Source: Anaerolineaceae bacterium UBA6105 (lineage in GTDB: Bacteria; Chloroflexota; Anaerolineae; Anaerolineales; Anaerolineaceae). From it: 23,986 bases of DNA. Shown in pieces: positions 1-6,347 of this stretch; position 1 is the stretch's first letter; each line of letters opens with the position of its first letter. The stretch spans positions 1-23,986 of the forward strand of contig DIWN01000025.1 in the NCBI GenBank assembly GCA_002423495.1, read 5' to 3'. The notes under the pieces were generated by a model. That model saw only the letters and a list, made by a program, of their open reading frames with translations. It was not told the DNA's origin and ran no database searches. Position numbers and translations under genes: made by a program.

Positions 1-2
1 TC

Positions 3-632
3 ATGAGCACCATCATCAGTGTCAGCTTTACGTTGCTCACCGGGTTGCTGACCTACTTCGTGACCTATCAGCTCAACATGCAGGACCAATTCTTCCTGGT
101 GATGCTGGTCATGCTGGGCACGATCGGGGTCTTTCTCATCCCCTGGCAACTGGTCTCGAAAAAGCTCAATAAGGGGCCGGCGTATGCGCTCGGGCTGGCC
201 ATCGCCTGTGTGGCCATTGTTGCGGCGTTTTTCCTGCCCAATCACCCTACACCCTGGATCTATGCGATCGCCTTCGTCGCCGGGTTGGGTTTCTCCGCTC
301 AATATGTCTTCCCCTGGAGCATGATCCCCGATGTGGTGGAAGTGGATCAGGCGGTCACCGGTGAACGCCACGAAGGCATCTATTTTGGCGCCAACTCGCT
401 GCTCGGAAAGATCTCCGGAGGTCTCGGCGCGTTCATCATGGGCTGGGCGTTGAAGCTGTACGGGTTCAATGCCGAAGCCGCTGTACAGACCGCGCGCAGT
501 CTCTTTGGCATCCGCTTCTTTTTTGCCATCGTGCCGGTCATCGCCTTTCTGATCGCGTTGCCGCTGCTCATCTGGTACCCCATCACGCGGGAAAAACACG
601 CCGAACTGGTAAAAAAGAACCAGGTGGAATAA
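3..632 (+). CDS. GPH/MelB-type sugar:cation symporter, C-terminal half (partial)
   Basis: This is a polytopic membrane protein with about six hydrophobic segments. The frame is open to the window edge, so the Met at position 3 is probably internal. Family members have roughly 450-500 residues and 12 membrane helices, so the 209 residues seen here are the C-terminal half. The stretch at residues 109-128 (IPDVVEVDQAVTGERHEGIYFG) matches the conserved cytoplasmic loop of the glycoside-pentoside-hexuronide family, which usually reads as PDvv-x5-tGxRxEGi. Such proteins import sugars or glycosides with Na+ or H+. The substrate cannot be told from this half. A strong terminator hairpin follows eight bases after the stop, so this is the last gene of its transcript. 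Confidence 0.8.
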   Translation: MSTIISVSFTLLTGLLTYFVTYQLNMQDQFFLVMLVMLGTIGVFLIPWQLVSKKLNKGPAYALGLAIACVAIVAAFFLPNHPTPWIYAIAFVAGLGFSAQYVFPWSMIPDVVEVDQAVTGERHEGIYFGANSLLGKISGGLGAFIMGWALKLYGFNAEAAVQTARSLFGIRFFFAIVPVIAFLIALPLLIWYPITREKHAELVKKNQVE

Positions 633-639
633 GTTTGAG

Positions 640-668
640 AAGACCCCCGCGAGGGGGTCTTGTTTCTT
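640..668 (+). terminator. Rho-independent terminator with GCGA loop
   Basis: There is a perfect 9-bp stem (AAGACCCCC / GGGGGTCTT) closed by a GCGA (GNRA) tetraloop at 640-661, followed by TGTTTCTT. It lies just after the symporter stop codon. The identical 22-bp hairpin recurs at 5047-5068. Confidence 0.85.
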
Positions 669-669
669 A

Positions 670-724
670 ATCGATTATGGTCGACAAAAGCGAGAATTTA
701 CACCAGTTTATCGATTATGATCGA
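670..724. promoter_or_regulatory. Pair of ATCGAT-centred near-palindromes (possible operators)
   Basis: Two 15-base copies, ATCGATTATGGTCGA at 670-684 and ATCGATTATGATCGA at 710-724, differ at one base and start 40 bp apart, close to four helical turns. Each has dyad symmetry (TCGAT-N4-ATCGA, perfect in the second copy). The first also lies in the palindrome TAATCGATTA. The format resembles paired LacI-family operators, but no regulator gene is in the window and no promoter is clearly aligned with them. Confidence 0.35.
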
Positions 725-781
725 TGGAATTGAACACTCCCAAACCCCCGAAACGTTGGCAAGATTACCAGATTGTCCATT

Positions 782-808
782 TTGAGTAAAATAAGAATGT
801 AATAAAAT
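782..808 (+). promoter_or_regulatory. Weak promoter candidate for the methyltransferase operon
   Basis: TTGAGT (782-787) and TAAAAT (803-808) are separated by only 15 bases, in an AT-rich stretch about 115 bp upstream of the likely methyltransferase start. The spacing is below optimum, so this is tentative. Confidence 0.25.
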
Positions 809-924
809 AAAGTGTTTCACCATCAGGCGCAATGATCATTTATGGGTATCGAACGGGGAGATAATGGTATCTATAAATCCTTAAGGTGAATTGGATAGCT
901 GTCGAATCATGGAGGACCGCCACC

Positions 925-2085
925 TTGGCAAACGAACTTTTCGATAAAGCCAAAAAGAATAAAAAAGACGAGTTTTATACGCAGCTTCCTGATATCGAAG
1001 CAGAACTGCGCCACTATCAGGAGCACTTCCGGGGGAAAGTGGTGTTCTGCAATTGCGACGACCCCTACGAGAGCTATTTCTTCAAGTATTTCGCGATGAA
1101 TTTCAATCACTTGGGTCTCAAGAAATTGGTCGCCACCGGGTACGCCGGTTCACCGGTCGCGTATCAGCAGTTGTTCCTCTTCGATGTCAAGTGCATCAAA
1201 GAATCCAATCACGGCACAAAACGCCCGTACAAAATTGAGATCAACGAAGTTGGCGACGCCAACGCCGATGGAGCGGTTGACCTTTCAGATGTCGAGCAGT
1301 TAATTAAGAACGGAAAAAACACGTTGACGCTGCTCGAAGGCGACGGCGATTTTCGCTCAGCAGAATCCATTGCGCTTCTCAAGCAGGCTGACATCGTGGT
1401 AACCAACCCGCCATTTTCTTTATTTAGGGAATACGTGGCGCAATTAGTTGAATACAACAAGAGTTTCTTAATAATTGGAAATACTAATGCTTTAACCTAT
1501 AAGGAGATTTTCTCGTTATTTAAGAAGAATAGAATTCGAACGGGGTATACAAATTTCAACGTCGGTATGTACTTTTTTGTTCCTGCCAACTGGGAAGAAT
1601 ATCACCGGGTGGAAAACGGTCGAAAAATGGTCCGAGTTTCTACTTCTTGCTGGTTTACAAATCTAGATGTGCAAAAGCATAAAGAGTTTCTTACTTTTCA
1701 TAAGCACTACTCCCCCGACGAATACCCGCGCTATGTCAATTACGACGCAATTGAGGTCTCCAAAACCGCTGAAATTCCTTACGACTACGACGGTGAAATG
1801 GGCGTGCCGATAACATTTCTTGATAAATTCAATCCCGATCAATTTGAGATTGTCGCACTAGGAATTGTGGGTAGTATTGAGTTTTCATCTGAAAGAAAGA
1901 TGGAAATTTTAAAGGATGGAAAAACCACAGGGAAATACACCGTAAATGCAAAAGGAACTTTGTATCGAAAATACAATCCTGATATTGACTCCAAACCACC
2001 TGCATTTAAAGATGTGGAGACAGGTGAATTGTTCTCAAGTATATATGCCCGGATAATCATCAAACGAAAAGGAACAAAGAAATGA
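925..2085 (+). CDS. EcoRI-type DNA adenine-N6 methyltransferase
   Basis: The protein resembles the EcoRI methylase family (adenine-specific modification enzymes). It has the early DEFYTQL segment (residues 15-21), an SAM-binding-like region VFCNCDDPYESYFFKYF (about 40-56), and the catalytic motif IV TNPPF at 160-164, which marks an N6-adenine enzyme. The open frame reaches upstream to a GTG at 886. I chose the TTG at 925 because GGAGG at 911-915 lies nine bases before it and because the product then begins MANELFDKAKKNKKDEFYTQ, the usual family start; this gives 386 residues. The stop overlaps the start of the DUF262-HNH gene (ATGA), implying translational coupling. The expected role is self-protection of host DNA paired with that nuclease. 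The part after about base 1430 is visibly A+T-richer than the first 500 bases. Confidence 0.85.
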   Translation: MANELFDKAKKNKKDEFYTQLPDIEAELRHYQEHFRGKVVFCNCDDPYESYFFKYFAMNFNHLGLKKLVATGYAGSPVAYQQLFLFDVKCIKESNHGTKRPYKIEINEVGDANADGAVDLSDVEQLIKNGKNTLTLLEGDGDFRSAESIALLKQADIVVTNPPFSLFREYVAQLVEYNKSFLIIGNTNALTYKEIFSLFKKNRIRTGYTNFNVGMYFFVPANWEEYHRVENGRKMVRVSTSCWFTNLDVQKHKEFLTFHKHYSPDEYPRYVNYDAIEVSKTAEIPYDYDGEMGVPITFLDKFNPDQFEIVALGIVGSIEFSSERKMEILKDGKTTGKYTVNAKGTLYRKYNPDIDSKPPAFKDVETGELFSSIYARIIIKRKGTKK

Positions 2086-3164
2086 GAATCGAATTACATG
2101 AGATCACTATCCAGCAGGTGGCTGACGGCTATGTGGACAACGCCGAAGAAGGCGTGGTGGGCTACGGGGGCAGGCTCAACATCCGCCCGCCGTACCAGCG
2201 TGAGTTCATCTACGATTTCGCAAAGCGCAACGCTGTGCTCGACACGATTCGTAAAGGCTTCCCGCTAAACGTGATGTACTGGGTGAAGAACGAGGATGGC
2301 TCTTTCGAGGTCATGGACGGGCAGCAGCGCACGATCAGCTTCTGCCAGTATGTCAACAGCGATTACTCCATTGAAAATCGCGCTTTTCACAACCTGACCA
2401 AAACGGAACAGGAGTTGATCCTCGACTACAAGCTCATGGTCTACTTTTGTGAGGGCAACGATAAGGAAAAACTGGACTGGTTCCGCATCATCAACATCGC
2501 CGGAGAGCGGCTCACCGATCAGGAGCTGCGCAACGCCGTTTACACCGGTCCATGGCTTGCCGACGCTAAATTGAAGTTCAGCAAGACCAACTGCGCGGCG
2601 TACGGGTTGGCCAATAAATATGTGAACGGCTCGCCCATCCGCCAGCAGTTCCTGGAAACCGCGTTAAAGTGGATAAGCAAAGACAAAATTGAAGAGTACA
2701 TGTCCGCCCATCAGCACGATCCCAACGCCAACGAATTGTGGACCTATTTCCGCAATGTCATCGAATGGGTTGAGCTTACCTTTACAAATTACCGCCGTGA
2801 AATGAAAGGCATCGACTGGGGCGGGCTCTATGATGAGTTCAAAGGCAGGGTGTTCGACACCGCGAAACTGGAGCGTGAGATCGAAGCCCTGATGATGGAT
2901 GATGACGTGTCAAGCAAGAAGGGTGTTTTTGAGTATGTGCTAACGCGCAACGAAAATATTCTGAATATCCGCGCGTTCAGTGAAAGTCAGAAACGGGCGG
3001 TGTACGAGCGCCAGCAAGGCATCTGCGTGAAATGCGGGGAGCATTTTGATTATGCCCAGATGGAAGCCGACCATATCACCCCGTGGAGCAAAGGCGGAAA
3101 GACCACCCCCGAGAACTGCCAATTGCTCTGTCTGGAGTGCAACCGGCGCAAGGGTAATGTGTAA
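2082..3164 (+). CDS. DUF262 domain protein with C-terminal HNH endonuclease
   Basis: The 360-residue protein has an N-terminal DUF262 (ParB/Srx-like, GmrS-type) domain: PPYQREF at 36-42, DGQQR at 79-83, and the family stretch FRIINIAGERLTDQELRNA at 134-152. The C-terminus is an HNH nuclease with zinc-ribbon cysteines C315/C318 and C350/C353, and the core ADHITPWSKGG with H331, then PEN at 343-345 and a terminal N-R-R-K. DUF262 domains use nucleotide binding in GmrSD and related restriction systems. The gene overlaps the methyltransferase stop by four bases, so the pair reads as a two-gene restriction-modification operon with this protein as the likely restriction component. That role is inferred from context. 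A free-standing regulatory or modified-DNA-targeting nuclease is the alternative. No third subunit is present. Confidence 0.85.
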   Translation: MRIELHEITIQQVADGYVDNAEEGVVGYGGRLNIRPPYQREFIYDFAKRNAVLDTIRKGFPLNVMYWVKNEDGSFEVMDGQQRTISFCQYVNSDYSIENRAFHNLTKTEQELILDYKLMVYFCEGNDKEKLDWFRIINIAGERLTDQELRNAVYTGPWLADAKLKFSKTNCAAYGLANKYVNGSPIRQQFLETALKWISKDKIEEYMSAHQHDPNANELWTYFRNVIEWVELTFTNYRREMKGIDWGGLYDEFKGRVFDTAKLEREIEALMMDDDVSSKKGVFEYVLTRNENILNIRAFSESQKRAVYERQQGICVKCGEHFDYAQMEADHITPWSKGGKTTPENCQLLCLECNRRKGNV

Positions 3165-3173
3165 GATTTACAA

Positions 3174-3299
3174 TTAGGCGCGCCGCGGACGGCGGGGGTT
3201 CTGCGGCATCGATAAGCAGTTACTTACGCCTGAACATTTTTCTGCTCTCAGGCTTTTATCTCGCCCCGCCTACCAACGGCTAATCAAAGTGTTAGCCCG
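3174..3299 (+). repeat. attC-like fold-back element
   Basis: This is a noncoding element of about 125 bp that can fold back on itself. GGCGGGG (3191-3197) pairs with CCCCGCC (3264-3270), and GCCTGA (3228-3233) pairs with TCAGGC (3248-3253), leaving a 14-base apical loop. It ends with CGGCTAATCAAAGTGTTAGCCCG, with a GTTAGCC core reminiscent of integron attC ends. The start of a second such element (GCTAACAAAGCGTGCAC) lies just after the next gene. The assignment rests on general format; core bases deviate from strict GTTRRRY and no integrase is in the window. Confidence 0.5.
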
Positions 3300-3333
3300 T
3301 TCCTTGCAAATAGTATAGGACTAAAAACTCACA

Positions 3334-4278
3334 ATGAAGTTTAGCCAAATTTTTGATGTCTTTTCAAAGCGAAAAAAGGAAGTCGAGCCTTTTGTTCTTA
3401 ATGCCCCGACAACTTTGCGGAATAAGATTCTGCTGTATAGCATAGATGTTTTCAGTAACAGCCGAGGCAATTTTAGTAGCGGTGATTACACGGACGAATT
3501 TTGGAATGAAATTCATCAAATGCTACTTTATCGTCATGGTAAATTTCAACTATCAAACGGAAACCCTCAATCACGATCCGAAGACGTATTCAACTTTCTA
3601 CTGACCTGCAAGGATGAAGATTTTTTCGATTTTATCGAATACATTTTCAAACTGAAATGCCTATTTCATGTTTCGACCGAAAAAAATGTGCTTGTCGCTG
3701 AAATTAACGAGTTGTTTGCCTCTGAAAATGTTGGATATGAACTTACTGAAATCGTTAATGAAGAAGTTGTTGAACCAGTAGATGAATATCCCTTTTTCGG
3801 AAGAAAAATGAGAGTAAATAAAACAATTGCATACCCACAGGTAATCAAAAAAGATGACCAAGTTATTCATACCACAACCCTTATGCCTGCTCTAAACTTA
3901 CTTAGTGACCCGAAATACAAAACGGCTAATCAAGAATATTTGGAAGCACTGGAAGATTATCGCAAAGGCGATTACGGCGATTGTCTAACTAAATGCGGGA
4001 GCGCATTTGAAAGTGTTATGAAAATAATTTGCGACAGCAAGAAATGGCAATATAAGCAAACTGACACGGCATCTGTATTGCTAACTACAATTATCCGTGA
4101 AACCGGGCTTGAATCATTTTTCGAGGAACCACTTAAAATAATCGCCACACTTCGCAATAGGCTCAGTAAGTCTCATGGGGCAGGCGTCGCTCCCAAAAAA
4201 GTTACTCAAAATTATGCACGATATGCGCTCAATTCGACTGCCGCGGCTATTATGTTTCTTGTGAATGAAACCAAATAA
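3334..4278 (+). CDS. AbiJ-NTD4/HEPN-like abortive infection family protein
   Basis: The 314-residue protein begins FSQIFDVFSKRKKE, then a helical N-terminal region like the AbiJ N-terminal domain 4 found in STM4504/CBY_0614-type proteins. The C-terminal third (about 205-314) resembles the Abi C-terminal/HEPN domain, ending in TLRNRLSKSHG. The HEPN RNase signature R-x4-H is R276...H281. HEPN proteins of this type are thought to cleave RNA in response to phage, causing growth arrest. The start ATG lacks a good ribosome site, although AGTATAGGAC lies upstream. The gene stands alone between an attC-like element and a second partial one, as an integron cassette would. Its base composition is clearly A+T-richer than the surrounding housekeeping genes. 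Family call moderate; defence role inferred. Confidence 0.65.
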   Translation: MKFSQIFDVFSKRKKEVEPFVLNAPTTLRNKILLYSIDVFSNSRGNFSSGDYTDEFWNEIHQMLLYRHGKFQLSNGNPQSRSEDVFNFLLTCKDEDFFDFIEYIFKLKCLFHVSTEKNVLVAEINELFASENVGYELTEIVNEEVVEPVDEYPFFGRKMRVNKTIAYPQVIKKDDQVIHTTTLMPALNLLSDPKYKTANQEYLEALEDYRKGDYGDCLTKCGSAFESVMKIICDSKKWQYKQTDTASVLLTTIIRETGLESFFEEPLKIIATLRNRLSKSHGAGVAPKKVTQNYARYALNSTAAAIMFLVNETK

Positions 4279-4297
4279 GTCTTCAAGTCAAAAAAGA

Positions 4298-4355
4298 GCT
4301 AACAAAGCGTGCACCTGACGTGTGTGACTGCCGCTTCGCAGCGTACGAAAGGCAG
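4298..4355 (+). repeat. Truncated second attC-like element
   Basis: AGCTAACAAAGCGTGCACCTGACG begins at about 4298, 20 bp after the Abi-like stop, and has the format of the left end of an attC-like site. A short palindromic tail CTGCC...GGCAG (about 4328-4355) follows and then the sequence runs into the tandem repeats. The expected right half ending in GTTAGCC is missing. Confidence 0.4.
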
Positions 4356-4509
4356 AAAAAAGTAGGTGCGTTGAAAACGCACCTTTCTTCAAATTTTGAA
4401 GCAGGACAACAGCTCAATACATAGATCTTCCTTTCAAAGAACCTGAGCTGGTGGCCTGCCCTGTCCTCTCTTTTCTTGTCCTGGAATATCGTAAACGAAC
4501 ATCAAAAAG
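4353..4509. repeat. Structured direct repeat, copy 1
   Basis: The unit starts CAGAAAAAAGTAGG and ends CATCAAAAAG. It holds a hairpin AGGTGCGT/ACGCACCT (4364-4384, loop TGAAA) and a second stem CAGCTCA/TGAGCTG (4410-4416 with 4444-4450). An 82-bp stretch (4377-4458) is identical to 4619-4700 in copy 2, a period of 242 bp. No coding sequence is recognisable. Confidence 0.85.
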
Positions 4510-4593
4510 AAAAAAGTAGGGTGCCGTCACCGCGGTTTGCCTGCACTGGAACGTTTTTTGTTCCACGTGTGCGTACCCGAACGGATTGAGTCC
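4510..4593. repeat. Partial repeat unit between the two full copies
   Basis: The stretch opens with AAAAAAGTAGGGTGC (about 4510-4524), the same head that opens both full copies, then diverges: CCGTCACCGCGG... up to GATTGAGTCC. It looks like a third, truncated or variant unit. Confidence 0.5.
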
Positions 4594-4753
4594 CAGAAAA
4601 AAGTAGGGTGCGTCGTTGACGCACCTTTCTTCAAATTTTGAAGCAGGACAACAGCTCAATACATAGATCTTCCTTTCAAAGAACCTGAGCTGGTGGCCTG
4701 ATCCCTTTCCTCTCTTTTCTTGTCCTGGAGTATCGTAAACAAACATCAAAAAG
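4594..4753. repeat. Structured direct repeat, copy 2
   Basis: Same unit as copy 1. The first hairpin is GGTGCGTC/GACGCACC with loop GTT (4607-4625); the arms differ from copy 1 yet stay fully paired. The second stem CAGCTCA/TGAGCTG is at 4652-4658 and 4686-4692. The T-rich CTTTCTTC after the first hairpin could act as a weak terminator. Confidence 0.85.
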
Positions 4754-4756
4754 GGC

Positions 4757-4791
4757 TTGACAGGTGTTGTATAATATTATTAGAACTAATA
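4757..4791 (+). promoter_or_regulatory. TTGACA box and 14-bp palindrome without a following gene
   Basis: TTGACA (4757-4762) is followed by AT-rich sequence containing TATAAT (4770-4775) and the palindrome TATTAG-AA-CTAATA (4778-4791). The TTGACA to TATAAT distance is only seven bases, so a standard promoter would need a poorer -10 inside the palindrome. No open frame follows on the plus strand. Confidence 0.3.
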
Positions 4792-5046
4792 TTCTATTTC
4801 CGCCGCTCTTTAACATAATCATATCCCTCCATGTGCAACCTTTCAAATTCTGAATTGTTTCGATTTGAATCCGCAGTTATCGAAACCATCGATGCATTCA
4901 GCTTGCGCCTACTCGATTGGATTTGATGGGGTGATTCGTTTTAATTCGTTTTTTTAAAAAGAATCGGTCTTTGCGAACCCTCCTACTCAGGGTCGCTTCG
5001 CTTAGTGCTTGGTACGCTCACAGGTAATCCCCCCGCCAGAAGAATC
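4792..5046. other. Intergenic stretch with no recognisable content
   Basis: I see no coding frame with a ribosome site, no tRNA and no clear repeat. One T-run/A-run stem (GATTC...GAATC, about 4935-4965) is present. It may be decayed sequence at the right flank of the island. Confidence 0.5.
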
Positions 5047-5068
5047 AAGACCCCCGCGAGGGGGTCTT
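5040..5068 (-). terminator. Terminator of the chagasin-like gene
   Basis: The 22-bp hairpin at 5047-5068 (stem AAGACCCCC/GGGGGTCTT, loop GCGA or its complement) lies three bases past the stop codon at 5072 on the minus strand and is followed on that strand by TGATTCTTCT. It is an exact copy of the hairpin at 640-661. Confidence 0.8.
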
Positions 5069-5071
5069 CAT

Positions 5072-5470
5072 CTATTTCACATTGAGCGTTACTTCGTACA
5101 CCTTCTCCGGTTCAACGTCTTCCTCCCAGGAGCGGTGATAGATCAACTTGAGGTTGGTCGTCCCCGCAGCTGTGGCCTTGAAGGTGAATGTGTAAACCCC
5201 GCCGCTGCCGATCATTTTTGAGTCGGTCTTATAGTCCGGCTCACCGACCAGCTCCACAACCGCCTGATCGAACTCGCTGACCTCCCAGCTGTAGCCGGTC
5301 GTGGGGTTGCCTTCCAGCGTGATCGTGAACTTATCGCCGCTGGCCACTTCCACGCTTTGACCATTTTCTTGCGCATCCAATTCAACCGCCGCGGAACTGC
5401 ACGCTGCCAGGGTCATTAACAACGCGACGAAGGCCGCGATGAAGGCGATTTTATTCATTTTCATTTTCAT
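5072..5470 (-). CDS. Chagasin/I42-family protease inhibitor lipoprotein
   Basis: Chagasin-family proteins inhibit papain-like cysteine proteases. The three inhibitory loops are visible: NPTTGYSW (residues 55-62), a GSGG turn, and YHRSWE near the C-terminus (family form RPWE). The N-terminus is a lipoprotein signal peptide: basic start, hydrophobic run, and lipobox LAAC with C24, so the mature protein should be lipid-anchored outside the cell. The frame can be extended to 5497, but the ATG at 5470 has AAAGGAGG five bases upstream and gives a proper signal peptide, so I use it (132 residues). Two further in-frame ATGs (MKMKM) follow immediately. It stands alone with its own terminator. Confidence 0.88.
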   Translation of the reverse strand: MKMKMNKIAFIAAFVALLMTLAACSSAAVELDAQENGQSVEVASGDKFTITLEGNPTTGYSWEVSEFDQAVVELVGEPDYKTDSKMIGSGGVYTFTFKATAAGTTNLKLIYHRSWEEDVEPEKVYEVTLNVK

Positions 5471-5545
5471 TTCGTCCTCCTTTGAACTGTCTGACACCCC
5501 TATGACGAAACCCCCGTTTCAATTGTTCCGTTAGTTACCCCCCTA

Positions 5546-6205
5546 CTAACGCACCGCGCAAATCACCAGGAACCACAGGATGGTGAAAATGACCACCATC
5601 CACTCCAGGAACGGCATCCACCAGAAGCGTGGGCGCACCTTCATTTCAGAAGTATCCAGCGCGTTGGACTGCTGATACTTTTTGCCAAAGTTTCCGGCGC
5701 GGATCAGGAAGGAGGTGTACGCAACCATTGCCAACCCGCTGATGATGAGCGAATAGAAGGGAATCACGCGCTCTTCAGCCGGCTGCACGAGTATGGCGAT
5801 GCTGAACAGGATCACCGTTGCCAGACCAGCGCGAAAGTAAGTCATCGCCGCGACGGCATGCTGCTTCATAAAGTTCATCGGGAAGATGCCTACAAAGAAA
5901 CAGCCAAGCGCGGCGATCATCCCGGCCGCGGTGCCGATGTAACCCCAAACGCTTCCCAGGCTCATGCCCACACCGGGCATCATCAACAGGAAGAGAAAAC
6001 TGCCAATGATCAGCCCCCGGTTGAATACCCGTGCCAGGCGGGACACGCCCAATTCACCCAATTCTGAAACAAAATGCCGTCCGATGGAATAGCGCTCTCC
6101 TTCCTTCCCGCGGTAGGCCGCCGCGGCGACCAGGCCGCACACCAGGATGGTCAGGCTGCCTGCCCAGCCCAGGTAAGGATAAAATTCCATAAACCAATGC
6201 TTCAT
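5546..6205 (-). CDS. DUF998 family membrane protein
   Basis: The product is a 219-residue integral membrane protein with about six hydrophobic helices. The segment GRHFVSELGELGVSRLARVFNRGLI has the SELG motif that typifies DUF998 proteins, whose function is not established. An upstream TTG at 6250 would add 15 residues without a ribosome site. The ATG at 6205 is preferred, with GAGGG about ten bases upstream, and the ATG at 6190 is also possible. The gene ends 49 bp before the chagasin-like reading frame in the same orientation, so the two could be co-transcribed. It is divergent from the methyltransferase gene that begins at 6348. Confidence 0.75.
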   Translation of the reverse strand: MKHWFMEFYPYLGWAGSLTILVCGLVAAAAYRGKEGERYSIGRHFVSELGELGVSRLARVFNRGLIIGSFLFLLMMPGVGMSLGSVWGYIGTAAGMIAALGCFFVGIFPMNFMKQHAVAAMTYFRAGLATVILFSIAILVQPAEERVIPFYSLIISGLAMVAYTSFLIRAGNFGKKYQQSNALDTSEMKVRPRFWWMPFLEWMVVIFTILWFLVICAVR

Positions 6206-6347
6206 GTACGCTAAACCCTCGTTGTTATCCAGCCGGCGTATTGCAGGCAAGACCTGTTTCTGCTATTGTATATGAACTTGAAATACTCATGTAGCATTCT
6301 AATCAAAAACTCGGGCAATTTGGTATCGTCCTTGAGTGGAGGTTGAG

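Noticed and set aside
864..884. Six-codon mini-ORF (ATG GTA TCT ATA AAT CCT TAA) with GGGGAG upstream, before the methylase
   Set aside because: Too short to judge; the better-placed methylase start at 925 has its own ribosome site and needs no leader.
3211..3246. AGCAG/CTGCT pairing as an extra arm of the attC-like element
   Set aside because: It would cross the stronger GCCTGA/TCAGGC helix, so both cannot be nested in one fold.
4414..4749. 111-codon minus-strand open frame over the tandem repeats
   Set aside because: It simply reads through two repeat copies, so the peptide repeats itself. There is no ribosome site and no recognisable family.
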